A DNA stretch of 64,000 nucleotides from Rhodobacteraceae bacterium HTCC2150 (GTDB taxonomy: Bacteria; Pseudomonadota; Alphaproteobacteria; Rhodobacterales; Rhodobacteraceae). A model generated the notes under the pieces. That model ran no database searches, was not told the DNA's origin, and saw only the letters and a program-made list of their open reading frames with translations. The first letter of the stretch is position 1, and the number at the start of each line of letters is the position of its first letter. Position numbers and translations under genes: made by a program. This document shows positions 45,154 through 53,720 of the stretch, piece by piece. The stretch is taken from the NCBI GenBank assembly GCA_000169395.1, contig AAXZ01000001.1:1-64000 (forward strand), given 5' to 3'.

Positions 45154-45942
45154 TCAAAGATCGAATTCTGTAATTATTGGCGCATGATCCGATGGTTTTT
45201 CCCAACCACGTGCGTCGCGAATAACCCGCGAGCTATGACCAGATTTGGCGATATCGCTTGTCGCCCAAACATGATCCAAACGACGTCCTTTGTCGGCAGT
45301 GTCCCAATCGCGGGCGCGGTACGACCACCAAGAATAAAGCTTGCCTTCGGGAATATCCGCGCGGGTCACATCAACCCAATCGGCTGCTGCTTGTACTTCG
45401 GCCAATTTTTCAACCTCTAGCGGGGTGTGTGAAACAACTTTCAACAGTTTTTTGTGATCCCAAACATCATCTTCCAAAGGCGCGATATTCAAATCACCCA
45501 CCAAAATTGATTTGGTGGGTTTTTCGCTTTGACCCCAATCGCGCATGTCTTTCAAATATTGCAGTTTTTGCGCAAATTTTTCGTTCTTTTCCACGTTAGG
45601 TTCATCACCACCCGCGGGCACATAGAAATTGTGAATGGTCACGCCGTTTTCCATCTTGCCAGCGATATGACGCGCGTGGCCCAAATCGGCGAAATCAAAG
45701 CGGTGGGTTTCCACAATTGGCAATTTGGACAGTATTGCAACGCCATTATATCCCTTTTGCCCGTTTGCGATCATGTGGGTGTAGCCCAGTTCGGCAAAGC
45801 TTTCGGTTGGAATTTTGTCAACCGGGCTTTTGCATTCCTGCAAGCACAGAACATCCGGTCCATGCTCGGCCAAAAACTTACAAACCAGCGGCTCGCGAAG
45901 ACGTACAGAATTGATATTCCAAGTGGCAAGAGTGAAGGGCAT
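45154..45942 (-). CDS. xthA: Exodeoxyribonuclease III
   Basis: A 262-residue AP endonuclease and 3'-5' exonuclease of base-excision repair. Motifs are TLATWNINSVRLRE, DVLCLQECK with the metal glutamate, YNGVAILSK, LVGDLNIAP with the catalytic Asp and Asn, DHVWAT and the final SDHAPIITEF. ATG 45942 is chosen because the first beta strand begins at once; an upstream in-frame start would add 14 unrelated residues. It is upstream of the thioredoxin gene on the same strand by 53 bases. Confidence 0.93.
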   Translation of the reverse strand: MPFTLATWNINSVRLREPLVCKFLAEHGPDVLCLQECKSPVDKIPTESFAELGYTHMIANGQKGYNGVAILSKLPIVETHRFDFADLGHARHIAGKMENGVTIHNFYVPAGGDEPNVEKNEKFAQKLQYLKDMRDWGQSEKPTKSILVGDLNIAPLEDDVWDHKKLLKVVSHTPLEVEKLAEVQAAADWVDVTRADIPEGKLYSWWSYRARDWDTADKGRRLDHVWATSDIAKSGHSSRVIRDARGWEKPSDHAPIITEFDL

Positions 45943-46074
45943 AGGTTTCTCCGAAATTTTTTTTACCCTACTGTGCAGTACCAAATGTTACTACCCAATA
46001 GTGATAGGATCATCTCGAAGAAACGCACTGTCTAGGATCATTCTACTTGCTTCAACAACGTGCAGTTTAAACGA

Positions 46075-46512
46075 TCAACGTGATTGATATGAAGTTTTCG
46101 GGTTTCTGGCGGTAACTTTGGCTTTTGCCATTGCTTTTTGCCATGCCATTTTAGTAACTTTGCACTTGGCTTGACGAGACGAAAGTTCTTCGCGATTTTT
46201 TAGCCTTTGATAATGCTTCGCATTTCGCAGCACCAATGTATTGTTAGCGCTAATGTACAATCCGCTGATATATTGCCGCATTACAGTCGCGGGGATGCCC
46301 CCGTTTTCATTTAGATATGCGCCGCATACAGCCACTTTTCCTTCAAATTCGATCAACTTTTTAAACACAATAGTATCAACACCAGATCCCCATTGCACAC
46401 CACTCGTGTAAAATGTTCGGTCAAAATTTATCTTGAGGGTTTGCGCATGACCTACGCCCGATCCGATAATCAACGCCGCTAAGCCTGTCAAAAGTGTTTT
46501 TGAAATTTTCAT
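46075..46512 (-). CDS. Exported hypothetical protein
   Basis: A 145-residue protein starting with a signal peptide (about 1-23, ending GHA). The middle part has two cysteines (in VAVCGAYLN and QAKCKVTKM). The C-terminal 40 residues are strongly basic (Lys and Arg every few positions). No known domain could be recognised. It lies between xthA and the response regulator, with spacers of about 130 and 150 bases, so it is probably its own unit. Confidence 0.5.
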   Translation of the reverse strand: MKISKTLLTGLAALIIGSGVGHAQTLKINFDRTFYTSGVQWGSGVDTIVFKKLIEFEGKVAVCGAYLNENGGIPATVMRQYISGLYISANNTLVLRNAKHYQRLKNREELSSRQAKCKVTKMAWQKAMAKAKVTARNPKTSYQSR

Positions 46513-46587
46513 TTTGTTCCATTCTCTAAATTAAGTCATTATTTTATGAAAACACCTGTAGGCTGTAAAGCAACCAAAAGCGACCAA

Positions 46588-46618
46588 CAAAAAAAAGACC
46601 CAAGCCGAAGCTTGGGTC
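46588..46618 (-). terminator. Terminator of the response-regulator gene
   Basis: GACCCAAGC (46597-46605) pairs with GCTTGGGTC (46610-46618) across a CGAA/TTCG tetraloop. On the minus strand it is followed by eight T residues. A strong intrinsic terminator about 50 bases after the regulator stop. Confidence 0.9.
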
Positions 46619-46666
46619 AGTCCAACAGGGAGGGTAATGGTGTAAGCCCACCATCAGGGCAACTTG

Positions 46667-47353
46667 TTAGGCAACCAAACGATAGCCACCGCTTTCGGTT
46701 ACCAAAAGACGCGCGTTTGACGGATCGGGTTCGATCTTTTGACGCAAACGGTAGATATGGGTTTCTAACGTGTGCGTCGTTACACCAGCGTTATAGCCCC
46801 AGACCTCGTGCAGCAGTACATCGCGTGGAACAACGCCGTCAGTTGATCGATAAAGAAACTTCAATATGTTGGTTTCTTTTTCTGTCAGGCGCACTTTTTT
46901 CTCTTGTTCATCCAACAGCAGTTTCATCGCAGGCTTGAATGTATATGGCCCAAGTTGAAAAACCGCATCCTCGGATTGTTCGTGCTGGCGCAACTGGGCG
47001 CGGATACGCGCCAGAAGAACCGGAAACTTGAATGGTTTTGAAACATAATCATTCGCGCCAGCATCAAGACCCAAAATAGTGTCTGCATCGCTGTCGTGTC
47101 CTGTCAGCATCAAAATCGGGCATTTCACCCCTTGTTTGCGCATAAGACGACACAGTTCGCGGCCATCGGTGTCGGGCAAGCCAACATCCAAGATTACCAA
47201 GTCAAACAGTGCAGCCTTGGTTTTTTCCATGGCATTCGCGCCGTCGTGCGCCTCAAACACATCAAAATCCTCGGTCATTACCAGTTGTTCTGACAGTGCT
47301 TCGCGCAGATCATCATCGTCATCTACAAGAAGGATCTTTTTTACCGTACTCAT
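46667..47353 (-). CDS. OmpR-family response regulator (CenR-like)
   Basis: A 228-residue two-component regulator. The receiver domain has ILLVDDDDDLREAL with the acidic pocket, the phospho-acceptor Asp near residue 56 (LVILDVGLPDTDG) and KPFKFPVL with the conserved Lys. The DNA-binding winged helix follows (VRLTEKETNILKFLYR, VTTHTLETHIYRLRQKIE, ESGGYRLV). The C-terminal half resembles the CenR regulator of envelope and division genes in Alphaproteobacteria. No histidine kinase is adjacent. The match to CenR is from memory and should be tested. It is divergent from ribA. Confidence 0.82.
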   Translation of the reverse strand: MSTVKKILLVDDDDDLREALSEQLVMTEDFDVFEAHDGANAMEKTKAALFDLVILDVGLPDTDGRELCRLMRKQGVKCPILMLTGHDSDADTILGLDAGANDYVSKPFKFPVLLARIRAQLRQHEQSEDAVFQLGPYTFKPAMKLLLDEQEKKVRLTEKETNILKFLYRSTDGVVPRDVLLHEVWGYNAGVTTHTLETHIYRLRQKIEPDPSNARLLVTESGGYRLVA

Positions 47354-47517
47354 CAGTGCATTCCTTTTGTTACCTGCTATTAGAGATGCGCTTGAATTAC
47401 CGTTTCAACAAGGGATCACTCTGAAAAATCACGACGACGTTAGAAAAGCGGGGTATTTGTTTCATTTTTTGCCGATTTGGCCTAGAGCCTAGGGGCAAAA
47501 TGAAACAGAAATGAAAC

Positions 47518-48609
47518 ATGAACTTACGTCCTGACCCATTGGAAATGCTTGCACGTGCCCGCGCTGATCTGCGTATGGGCGTTCCTGTTGTTTTGGCAGA
47601 TGGCAAAGAATCTATGCTGTTCGCCCCGATTGAAACGTTGGACCCGTCTCGTTTTCAGGCGCTTTGTGAGCTTGATGATGGTGCTGTTTTGGCAATCACT
47701 GCGCGTCGTGCTGAAACCTTAAAGGCCCGTGCATATGACGGTACCTTGGCCCGTTTAACCCTACCAAAGGGGGCTGATCTTGCTTGGGCGCGAACTGTTG
47801 CAGACCCCAAGGATGATCTGAACAACCCCATGAAGGGGCCATTTCATTCGGCACGCGGCGGCGATACTCGTTTTCATTCCTTTGCGCTTGATATGTGTAA
47901 AGACGCGCAGCTTTTGCCCGCCGCCTTGGTGATATCGTTGCAAGATGGAACCACGTTTGGCACAACCCATAACTTTACCCAGTTGGACATGGCCACATCA
48001 AAAAAGGCACGCGAAACAGGAAACGCCATGCGCAATGTCGTATCTGCCGGCTTGCCCTTATCTGTTTCCCAAGCTGGACGTTTACATGTTTTTCGCCCTG
48101 ATGATGGGGGCGAAGAACATTACGCCGTAGAAATCGGCAACCCAGATCGCAGTAGGCCCGTTTTGTGCCGTTTACATTCGGCCTGTTTCACTGGCGATAT
48201 ATTGGGCTCTTTAAAATGTGACTGTGGTCCGCAACTAAGATCAGCCTTGGCACAAATGGGTGCAACGGGCGCTGGCGTTCTTTTGTACTTAAGCCAAGAA
48301 GGCCGCGGTATCGGACTTGCGAACAAAATGCGGGCCTATTCACTTCAGGACCAAGGCTTTGATACGGTCGAAGCCAATCACCGTCTTGGTTTTGAAGATG
48401 ACGAGCGGAATTTTCGCATTGGCACCAACATTCTGAAAAAACTGGGGTTTGATAAAGTGCGTCTTTTGACAAACAACCCAGCCAAGGTCGCGATGATGGA
48501 AAATCAAGGCATTGCGGTAACTGAACGCGTAGCCCTGAAGGTGGGCGAGAACCCCCTCAACGCCGACTATCTGGCAACCAAAGCCGCAAAATCCGGTCAT
48601 CTATTGTGA
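47518..48609 (+). CDS. ribA: GTP cyclohydrolase II
   Basis: A 363-residue enzyme that opens GTP to start riboflavin synthesis. The C-terminal half has the zinc site (CRLHSACFTGDILGSLKCDCG), LYLSQEGRGIGLANKMRAY with the catalytic Arg region, and LLTNNPAKVAMMENQGI. The N-terminal 160 residues resemble the RibB part of bifunctional RibBA proteins but appear to lack its acidic metal motif, so this half is probably not active. It overlaps the L,D-transpeptidase gene by GTGA. Confidence 0.88.
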   Translation: MNLRPDPLEMLARARADLRMGVPVVLADGKESMLFAPIETLDPSRFQALCELDDGAVLAITARRAETLKARAYDGTLARLTLPKGADLAWARTVADPKDDLNNPMKGPFHSARGGDTRFHSFALDMCKDAQLLPAALVISLQDGTTFGTTHNFTQLDMATSKKARETGNAMRNVVSAGLPLSVSQAGRLHVFRPDDGGEEHYAVEIGNPDRSRPVLCRLHSACFTGDILGSLKCDCGPQLRSALAQMGATGAGVLLYLSQEGRGIGLANKMRAYSLQDQGFDTVEANHRLGFEDDERNFRIGTNILKKLGFDKVRLLTNNPAKVAMMENQGIAVTERVALKVGENPLNADYLATKAAKSGHLL

Positions 48610-49121
48610 CACCAGCAGACATCGTTCTAACGCCTATGGGCTGCCGTTTTAAGGGCCAGCTTCTGCCTTGCTCAATCGGCAAGGGTGGCTTGCGGCACGA
48701 TAAACGAGAGGGTGACGGCGCGACAGCAGTGGGCATTCATCGCATCACGGGGCTGCTTTACCGACCCGACAGAATTGCCCGCCCTGCCCCATGGGCCGAA
48801 CAGATTGGGCCAAACGATTTGTGGTCAGACGCTACAGATGATCCTGACTATAACCAATTGGTCCAGACACCCTATGCCCCCAGCCATGAACGCCTGTCAC
48901 GCGGGGATCCCCTTTATGATCTGATTTTGCTGACGGATTGGAACTGGCCCTGCGCAGAACCCGGGCTTGGCTCTGCAATCTTTTTACACCGTTGGCGCAA
49001 ACCCGGCCATCCAACAGAAGGGTGCATTGCGTTTAGCCCAACAGATTTTCGCTGGCTCGTGCAACACGCAACACCAGGAACACGTGTGATCGTGCCACCG
49101 CTTGCCGGAAAACTATCGTAG
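48606..49121 (+). CDS. L,D-transpeptidase (YkuD family)
   Basis: A 171-residue protein of the YkuD family, which forms 3-3 crosslinks in peptidoglycan or attaches proteins to it. The catalytic histidine and cysteine lie in FLHRWRKPGHPTEGCIAF. The N-terminus SIGKGGLRHDKREGDGATAVG matches the beta-strand entry of the domain. There is no signal peptide in the annotated form; homologs in Rhodobacterales also begin here. The start GTG overlaps the ribA stop, which is odd because the functions are unrelated. Confidence 0.82.
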   Translation: MTPADIVLTPMGCRFKGQLLPCSIGKGGLRHDKREGDGATAVGIHRITGLLYRPDRIARPAPWAEQIGPNDLWSDATDDPDYNQLVQTPYAPSHERLSRGDPLYDLILLTDWNWPCAEPGLGSAIFLHRWRKPGHPTEGCIAFSPTDFRWLVQHATPGTRVIVPPLAGKLS

Positions 49122-49123
49122 AT

Positions 49124-49777
49124 TTAGGCGCGATAATCCCGGTTGCCGAAGATAGCCGAACCAACACGAATGTGTGTTGCGCCATGTTCTATCGCTTCTT
49201 CAAAATCACCAGACATCCCCATGGACAGGCAAGCCAATCCATTCCTTTTGGCCATATGGCCAAGGGCAACAAAGTGTGGCGCGGGTGGTTCTTCAAAGGG
49301 TGGAATACACATTAGACCGATCACCGGCAAATCAAGCGCGCGACATGTTTCAACAAACTTGTCCGCATCTTCCGGCAATATGCCCGCCTTTTGTGGTTCT
49401 GCCCCTGTGTTAACTTGAATGAACAAGTCAGGACAGTGACCCAATTCTTGGGCCAAACGCGCCAAGGTATTGGCCAGCTTCGGGCGATCTAAAGAATGGA
49501 TGGCTTGAAACAACTCCATTGCCTGACGGGCCTTGTTGGTTTGAACCGGCCCCAACAGATGCACATCAACCGCACCATATTTTTCGCGAAACTCAGGCCA
49601 TTTCCCTGCAGCCTCTTGCACTTTGTTTTCACCAAACAACCGATGACCCTGATCTAAAACAGCAGCAACGCGTTCATTTGGTTGAACTTTGGACACAGCG
49701 ATCAATTTGCTTTGCCCAGAACAACCAGCAGCTTTTTCCTTGGCGGCAATGCGATCCAGAATTTCTTTATATGCCAT
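49124..49777 (-). CDS. YggS-family pyridoxal-phosphate homeostasis protein
   Basis: A 217-residue PLP-binding protein (PLPHP). The cofactor lysine is in LIAVSKVQPNERV near residue 30. HLLGPVQTNKARQAM, FIQVNTGAEPQKAGI, LPVIGLMCIPPFEE and SMGMSGDFEEAIEHGATHIRVG are the usual family blocks. It balances free PLP rather than catalysing a reaction. Its ATG overlaps the TAA of the upstream sulfotransferase gene. Confidence 0.9.
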   Translation of the reverse strand: MAYKEILDRIAAKEKAAGCSGQSKLIAVSKVQPNERVAAVLDQGHRLFGENKVQEAAGKWPEFREKYGAVDVHLLGPVQTNKARQAMELFQAIHSLDRPKLANTLARLAQELGHCPDLFIQVNTGAEPQKAGILPEDADKFVETCRALDLPVIGLMCIPPFEEPPAPHFVALGHMAKRNGLACLSMGMSGDFEEAIEHGATHIRVGSAIFGNRDYRA

Positions 49778-51921
49778 TACTTATCCTCAAGGGCGGCAAA
49801 CATTGGTGCCAGTTCATTTTCGTAGTTCTGCCACGATTTAGCAGATGTACGGTATATCGCATTACGCGCCTGCGCGGTGCTAAGCGTTCGAACCGTACCC
49901 CCAGCATTTTGGGGTGATAGACAGGCATCTTCCCAGTCTAAACCCGTAAAGTCGATCAATTTTCGAATTTCATTATCTGGTTCAGCGACGAGGTCTTCGT
50001 AATTGAGTTCATAGAACCAATCCCCCAACATACCCCGCCACATGTCCATTGTTTGATCAAATTGTTTGTAGTAACCAACCAGATTTTCAAATGAATATGC
50101 ATAAGTGTGCGCACCTTCTGGAAACACATTTTTGTAGATCGACAACAAATTGTCCCTTGGATCACGCCGCAGAACCACAACTTTCGCCTTCGGCATCGTC
50201 AATTTTATTAGACCTAAATACCGGAACAAACTAAGAGTCTTATCAACAGGGATCATCGGATCAGCAATGTTTTCACGAGTCCAAGACTCGTACTCTTTTC
50301 CAATTCCTTCAAGCCTAAGAAAATCAGCGCCTAGAATTTCTTTCATGGACTTTTGTTTCCATGCGCCTGACGAGTTTATAACATGAAGCAATTGACCCGT
50401 TTCACCCACACCCTGACAACGAGAATGGCTGCTGATTATTCGTTCAACCAATGTCGTTCCAGATCTGGGCAGGCCGGTCACAATTATTGGTGCAAAATCG
50501 GTGGTGTTTTGCAACTTTTCCACCCCAAAGTTTACCGTTTTCATCGACGTATTGAAATTGTTCAGACTTTCAATTTGGCCTTTGAATGCATGACCCCTTA
50601 TTTTGTCAAATCCATCATTCCCCATTTCCATCAACTGAAAAGCTTGGGCATAGTTTTTCAAATCTTCTTGTGATTTCGCCAATGCAAAAGCAATCTCTGC
50701 TTTATCTTCATTGCCAATATCTGAACGCTCTAGTGCCACATGCATTTTGGAAACAACATCGTCATTTTCGTCCATCTTACCCTGAATTGAATAGATTCGG
50801 TAGTTTATGCCCCTTTTTGGATGATCAGTTATCAGTTCAGAAAACGCCGCTTTTGCTTCATCGAACCGCCCAAGAATCCCAAGGCAATTTGCGCGATGCT
50901 CTCTTACTTCAATCCAATTCTGATCCAATGCAATCAAATTATCATAAAGAGTTATAGCCTCTTCAACCCGCCCCGTTTCAACATAGTTGTCCGCCAACAG
51001 TAATTTGTCAGATTTTTTGGTTCCGCCTAGTAACTCTAGTTTCTTCAGTGTTTCTATAGATTTCGAAAATCGGTTAACTTCAAACAAAATCGAGGCGTAA
51101 ATGCTTAATGCTTCAAAGTTCTTGGGCGCCAATTTTATTGCATTTTCTAGTGCCCGGAATGCATCAACATAGTTCAAAGATTTGGCAAAAACCAAACCCA
51201 GTTTGATGTGTAATTTGGGGTCATCTGGAATAAAGTTTAAGGCCGTCGTAAGTTTTTCAAATGCAGATTTTTCATCACCAATGTTTAGTAGAAACTGACC
51301 AAAATTCATCCAGGCCTTTCCGTTTTTCGGGTCGAGTGAAACGGCTGATTTGAAGTTTTTGTGTGCATCATCTTTTTGGCCACGCGAAAACTGGCTGGCC
51401 GCTAAAACAGTTAAAACATCAGCATCATTTGGGTATTTTTGGGATAGGGCAGATAGTAATTCATATGCACCATTTACGTTTGAACGCTCTAGATATTTTT
51501 TGGCTTTCTCAAAACTTTCGATGTCAGTCTTTTTCATAGTTGTATTCGTGGCCTGACCTTTTGGTCCATTAAGCGACGCGACCAATTCACTATAGGCTGA
51601 GCCAGTAATTCCAGCCTTTTGAGCAGATTTCAAAAAAGCCTTGTGTGATTTTGGATCATTTCTGCGGTTATAGATATTGGCCATCGCCAACCAAATCGCC
51701 AATTCATTTGGTTTATGTTTTGCGGCCATTTCAAAGGCACGCAAAGCGCGCGCTGGTTTCGAAAGCGCAAGTTCAATTCGACCAATCTCATAATGGGACT
51801 CAGCGATCTTGGGGTAAAACTTTAGAATTTCTTTGTGGATTTTGAGTGCTTGATCTAGTTGGCCCGCCTCAAAGTATTTCAATGCGTGTTGAAAATTGGC
51901 GGCGATTTGTGCTTGATTCAT
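49777..51921 (-). CDS. TPR-sulfotransferase fusion protein
   Basis: A 714-residue protein. The first 460 residues are tetratricopeptide repeats (repeating patterns such as ALKYFEAGQLDQALKIHKEI and EEAITLYDNLIALDQNW). The last 230 residues form a sulfotransferase domain with PAPS-binding PIIVTGLPRSGTTLVERII and a VVLRRDPRDNLLSIYKNVF segment. Such proteins may sulfate carbohydrates or proteins; the acceptor is unknown. ATG 51921 has AGGAGTGG upstream; the longer in-frame start 11 codons before is rejected. The gene is followed by yggS with overlap. Confidence 0.86.
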   Translation of the reverse strand: MNQAQIAANFQHALKYFEAGQLDQALKIHKEILKFYPKIAESHYEIGRIELALSKPARALRAFEMAAKHKPNELAIWLAMANIYNRRNDPKSHKAFLKSAQKAGITGSAYSELVASLNGPKGQATNTTMKKTDIESFEKAKKYLERSNVNGAYELLSALSQKYPNDADVLTVLAASQFSRGQKDDAHKNFKSAVSLDPKNGKAWMNFGQFLLNIGDEKSAFEKLTTALNFIPDDPKLHIKLGLVFAKSLNYVDAFRALENAIKLAPKNFEALSIYASILFEVNRFSKSIETLKKLELLGGTKKSDKLLLADNYVETGRVEEAITLYDNLIALDQNWIEVREHRANCLGILGRFDEAKAAFSELITDHPKRGINYRIYSIQGKMDENDDVVSKMHVALERSDIGNEDKAEIAFALAKSQEDLKNYAQAFQLMEMGNDGFDKIRGHAFKGQIESLNNFNTSMKTVNFGVEKLQNTTDFAPIIVTGLPRSGTTLVERIISSHSRCQGVGETGQLLHVINSSGAWKQKSMKEILGADFLRLEGIGKEYESWTRENIADPMIPVDKTLSLFRYLGLIKLTMPKAKVVVLRRDPRDNLLSIYKNVFPEGAHTYAYSFENLVGYYKQFDQTMDMWRGMLGDWFYELNYEDLVAEPDNEIRKLIDFTGLDWEDACLSPQNAGGTVRTLSTAQARNAIYRTSAKSWQNYENELAPMFAALEDK

Positions 51922-51982
51922 ATCCACTCCTAGAAAATGCCCAGTCCTCGGCATAATCCATTCTACATTCCTTATTCACAAC

Positions 51983-52013
51983 AAAAAAGGGCGGATCAAA
52001 TGATCCGCCCTTT
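51983..52013 (-). terminator. Terminator of the porin gene
   Basis: A 13-bp perfect stem (51986-51998 with 52001-52013) with a 2-base spacer at its centre, followed on the minus strand by TTTTTTG. It lies 28 bases after the porin stop and also before the sulfotransferase start. Confidence 0.9.
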
Positions 52014-52040
52014 CCTGTTCGAAATTCCTTTTGAGGGGAA

Positions 52041-52859
52041 TTAGAATGAGAAGCTGATACCAGCTTGTGCGCGAGTAGCTGCGCCAACTTTACCAGCACC
52101 AACAGCCAAAGTAGCACCGCCACCTAGACCCATTGAGTAACCGATACCGAAAGCTTGTGAGTCAACAGCTGCGCCGCTGTCTGACATAGCTACAGTGACT
52201 GTACCTGAACCTGTGTCGTAGGCCATTGAGATACCGTAAGCGTTAGTAGTAACGCCAGCAACTTCATCTTGAGAGTACATGGCAGCAACTGTTACCGCGT
52301 CCATTGCGTATGAAACACCCAAAGTCATTGTGCTATCGTTGCCTTGAGCATCGTAGCCAAGACCAATAGACATGCCGTCCATTGAATAGCCGATGCCTAC
52401 AGCAACGTCAGAGTTGTTCATGTCACCGGAAATACCGAATGAGAAACCAGAAACGCTTGTTGAGTAAGAAACGTTGTGACCACCGATTGATGAAGCACTG
52501 TTGCCCTCAACTTGGTTGTCGATACCGATGCCGGTGTAACCAACGTCAGCCAATACGTTTGCAACTGAGTCAGCACCAGTTGGTGAACCCATTTTGATTG
52601 TGCCGAATGCGCCGCCAAGTGAAACGTCACCAACTGCAGCAGTTTGGCTGTTACGTACAGTCGCGCCCCATGTTAGGCCGCCGTCTGTTTCGCCAGAAGC
52701 TGTGAACGCGATGCGTACACGGCTGCTGTTAGTGATTTTGTTAACTGCTGTGTCATCATAGACCAAGCCCATGCGTGCGTCGCCGGATACAGTTACTTCA
52801 GCAGCTGCGAAGCCTGCTGACATTACGAGTGCTGTAGAAGCAAAGAGAACCTTTTTCAT
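52041..52859 (-). CDS. Outer-membrane porin, Rhodobacter type
   Basis: A 272-residue outer-membrane beta-barrel. Residues 1-20 are a signal peptide ending AAA. The mature protein is made of short alternating strands rich in Gly, Ser and Ala, begins VTVSGDARMGLVYDD as in Rhodobacter porins, and ends in Phe (AGISFSF), the signal used for barrel insertion. It is one of the smaller members of its family. Codon bias (uniform GTT, GCT and GGT choices) indicates high expression. A strong terminator follows. Confidence 0.9.
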   Translation of the reverse strand: MKKVLFASTALVMSAGFAAAEVTVSGDARMGLVYDDTAVNKITNSSRVRIAFTASGETDGGLTWGATVRNSQTAAVGDVSLGGAFGTIKMGSPTGADSVANVLADVGYTGIGIDNQVEGNSASSIGGHNVSYSTSVSGFSFGISGDMNNSDVAVGIGYSMDGMSIGLGYDAQGNDSTMTLGVSYAMDAVTVAAMYSQDEVAGVTTNAYGISMAYDTGSGTVTVAMSDSGAAVDSQAFGIGYSMGLGGGATLAVGAGKVGAATRAQAGISFSF

Positions 52860-53108
52860 ATTGGTTGTCCCTCATTAGAGTTAAAAGATGCACCCCAATT
52901 CAGGTTTGAATCAGGTATGTAGGGTTTTTCTATCTTGGGGGCACTTTTTGCAACCGTTCCTATTCATCGATTGGTACAGAACACAAAATTGGTGCAGCTT
53001 TGCCACAGTCCACTTTCGCCGCCTTCTTGTTCCGACTGTAAAAAAACTTGTTCATCTTGTTTGGCTTGTTTACTACGGTTTCAAAGTAAAAAAGGGGCTG
53101 TCTCTATT

Positions 53109-53636
53109 ATGTCAGGCAAAAAGATCATTAAAATTGTGGTTTCGGCCATTGCGCTTTCGGCTTTGACCGCTTGTAGCGGGGGCCTTGGAATCGGCAACAT
53201 TGGATCAGGTGGTTCTGGCGGCGGTGGCATTTTTAATAACAAAGAAAAGAATCGAGCTGCCAAAGAACGTCGCGCTTCAAAGGTCGAAGAAAAAACAACA
53301 ATTTGGAGTTTGTTCGGTGAAAAGGACAATCCAAACGTCACAGTCAAGGTAAACAGATATATCTGGAATGCTGCGCTAGACGTTTTAGATTTCATGCCTG
53401 TTGAGGCCGCTGATCCGTTTTCTGGCGTCATTGATTTTGGCTATGGCACACCGCCCGGGTCACGGCGTGCGTATCGCGCCACTGTTGTCGTGCGTGATCC
53501 CGCTCTTGATGCACGGTCGTTGTCTATATCCATGGCGACGCGTTCTGGCCCAGCTTCTGTTGATACAGTCCGCGCTATTGAAGACGCAATTTTGACGCGC
53601 GCGCGTCAGCTTCGTATCCGCGACACAAAACTTTAA
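53109..53636 (+). CDS. DUF3576 lipoprotein
   Basis: A 175-residue lipoprotein with lipobox LTAC near residue 22 and a Gly/Ser-rich linker after it. The DUF3576 part has IWSLFGEKDNPNVTVKVNRY, WNAALDVLDFMPVEAADP and RAYRATVVVRDPALDARSL. The role is unknown. ATG 53109 is chosen as the start of the lipoprotein signal. In Rhodobacterales it commonly sits upstream of leuS, as here, 84 bases away. Confidence 0.88.
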   Translation: MSGKKIIKIVVSAIALSALTACSGGLGIGNIGSGGSGGGGIFNNKEKNRAAKERRASKVEEKTTIWSLFGEKDNPNVTVKVNRYIWNAALDVLDFMPVEAADPFSGVIDFGYGTPPGSRRAYRATVVVRDPALDARSLSISMATRSGPASVDTVRAIEDAILTRARQLRIRDTKL

Positions 53637-53720
53637 TAATCGCTCACACACGGCAATATGCCAAAGCATTCAGGCGCCGGGCCACACGCTCGGCGCTTTT
53701 TATATGAAGGACCATTTGAA

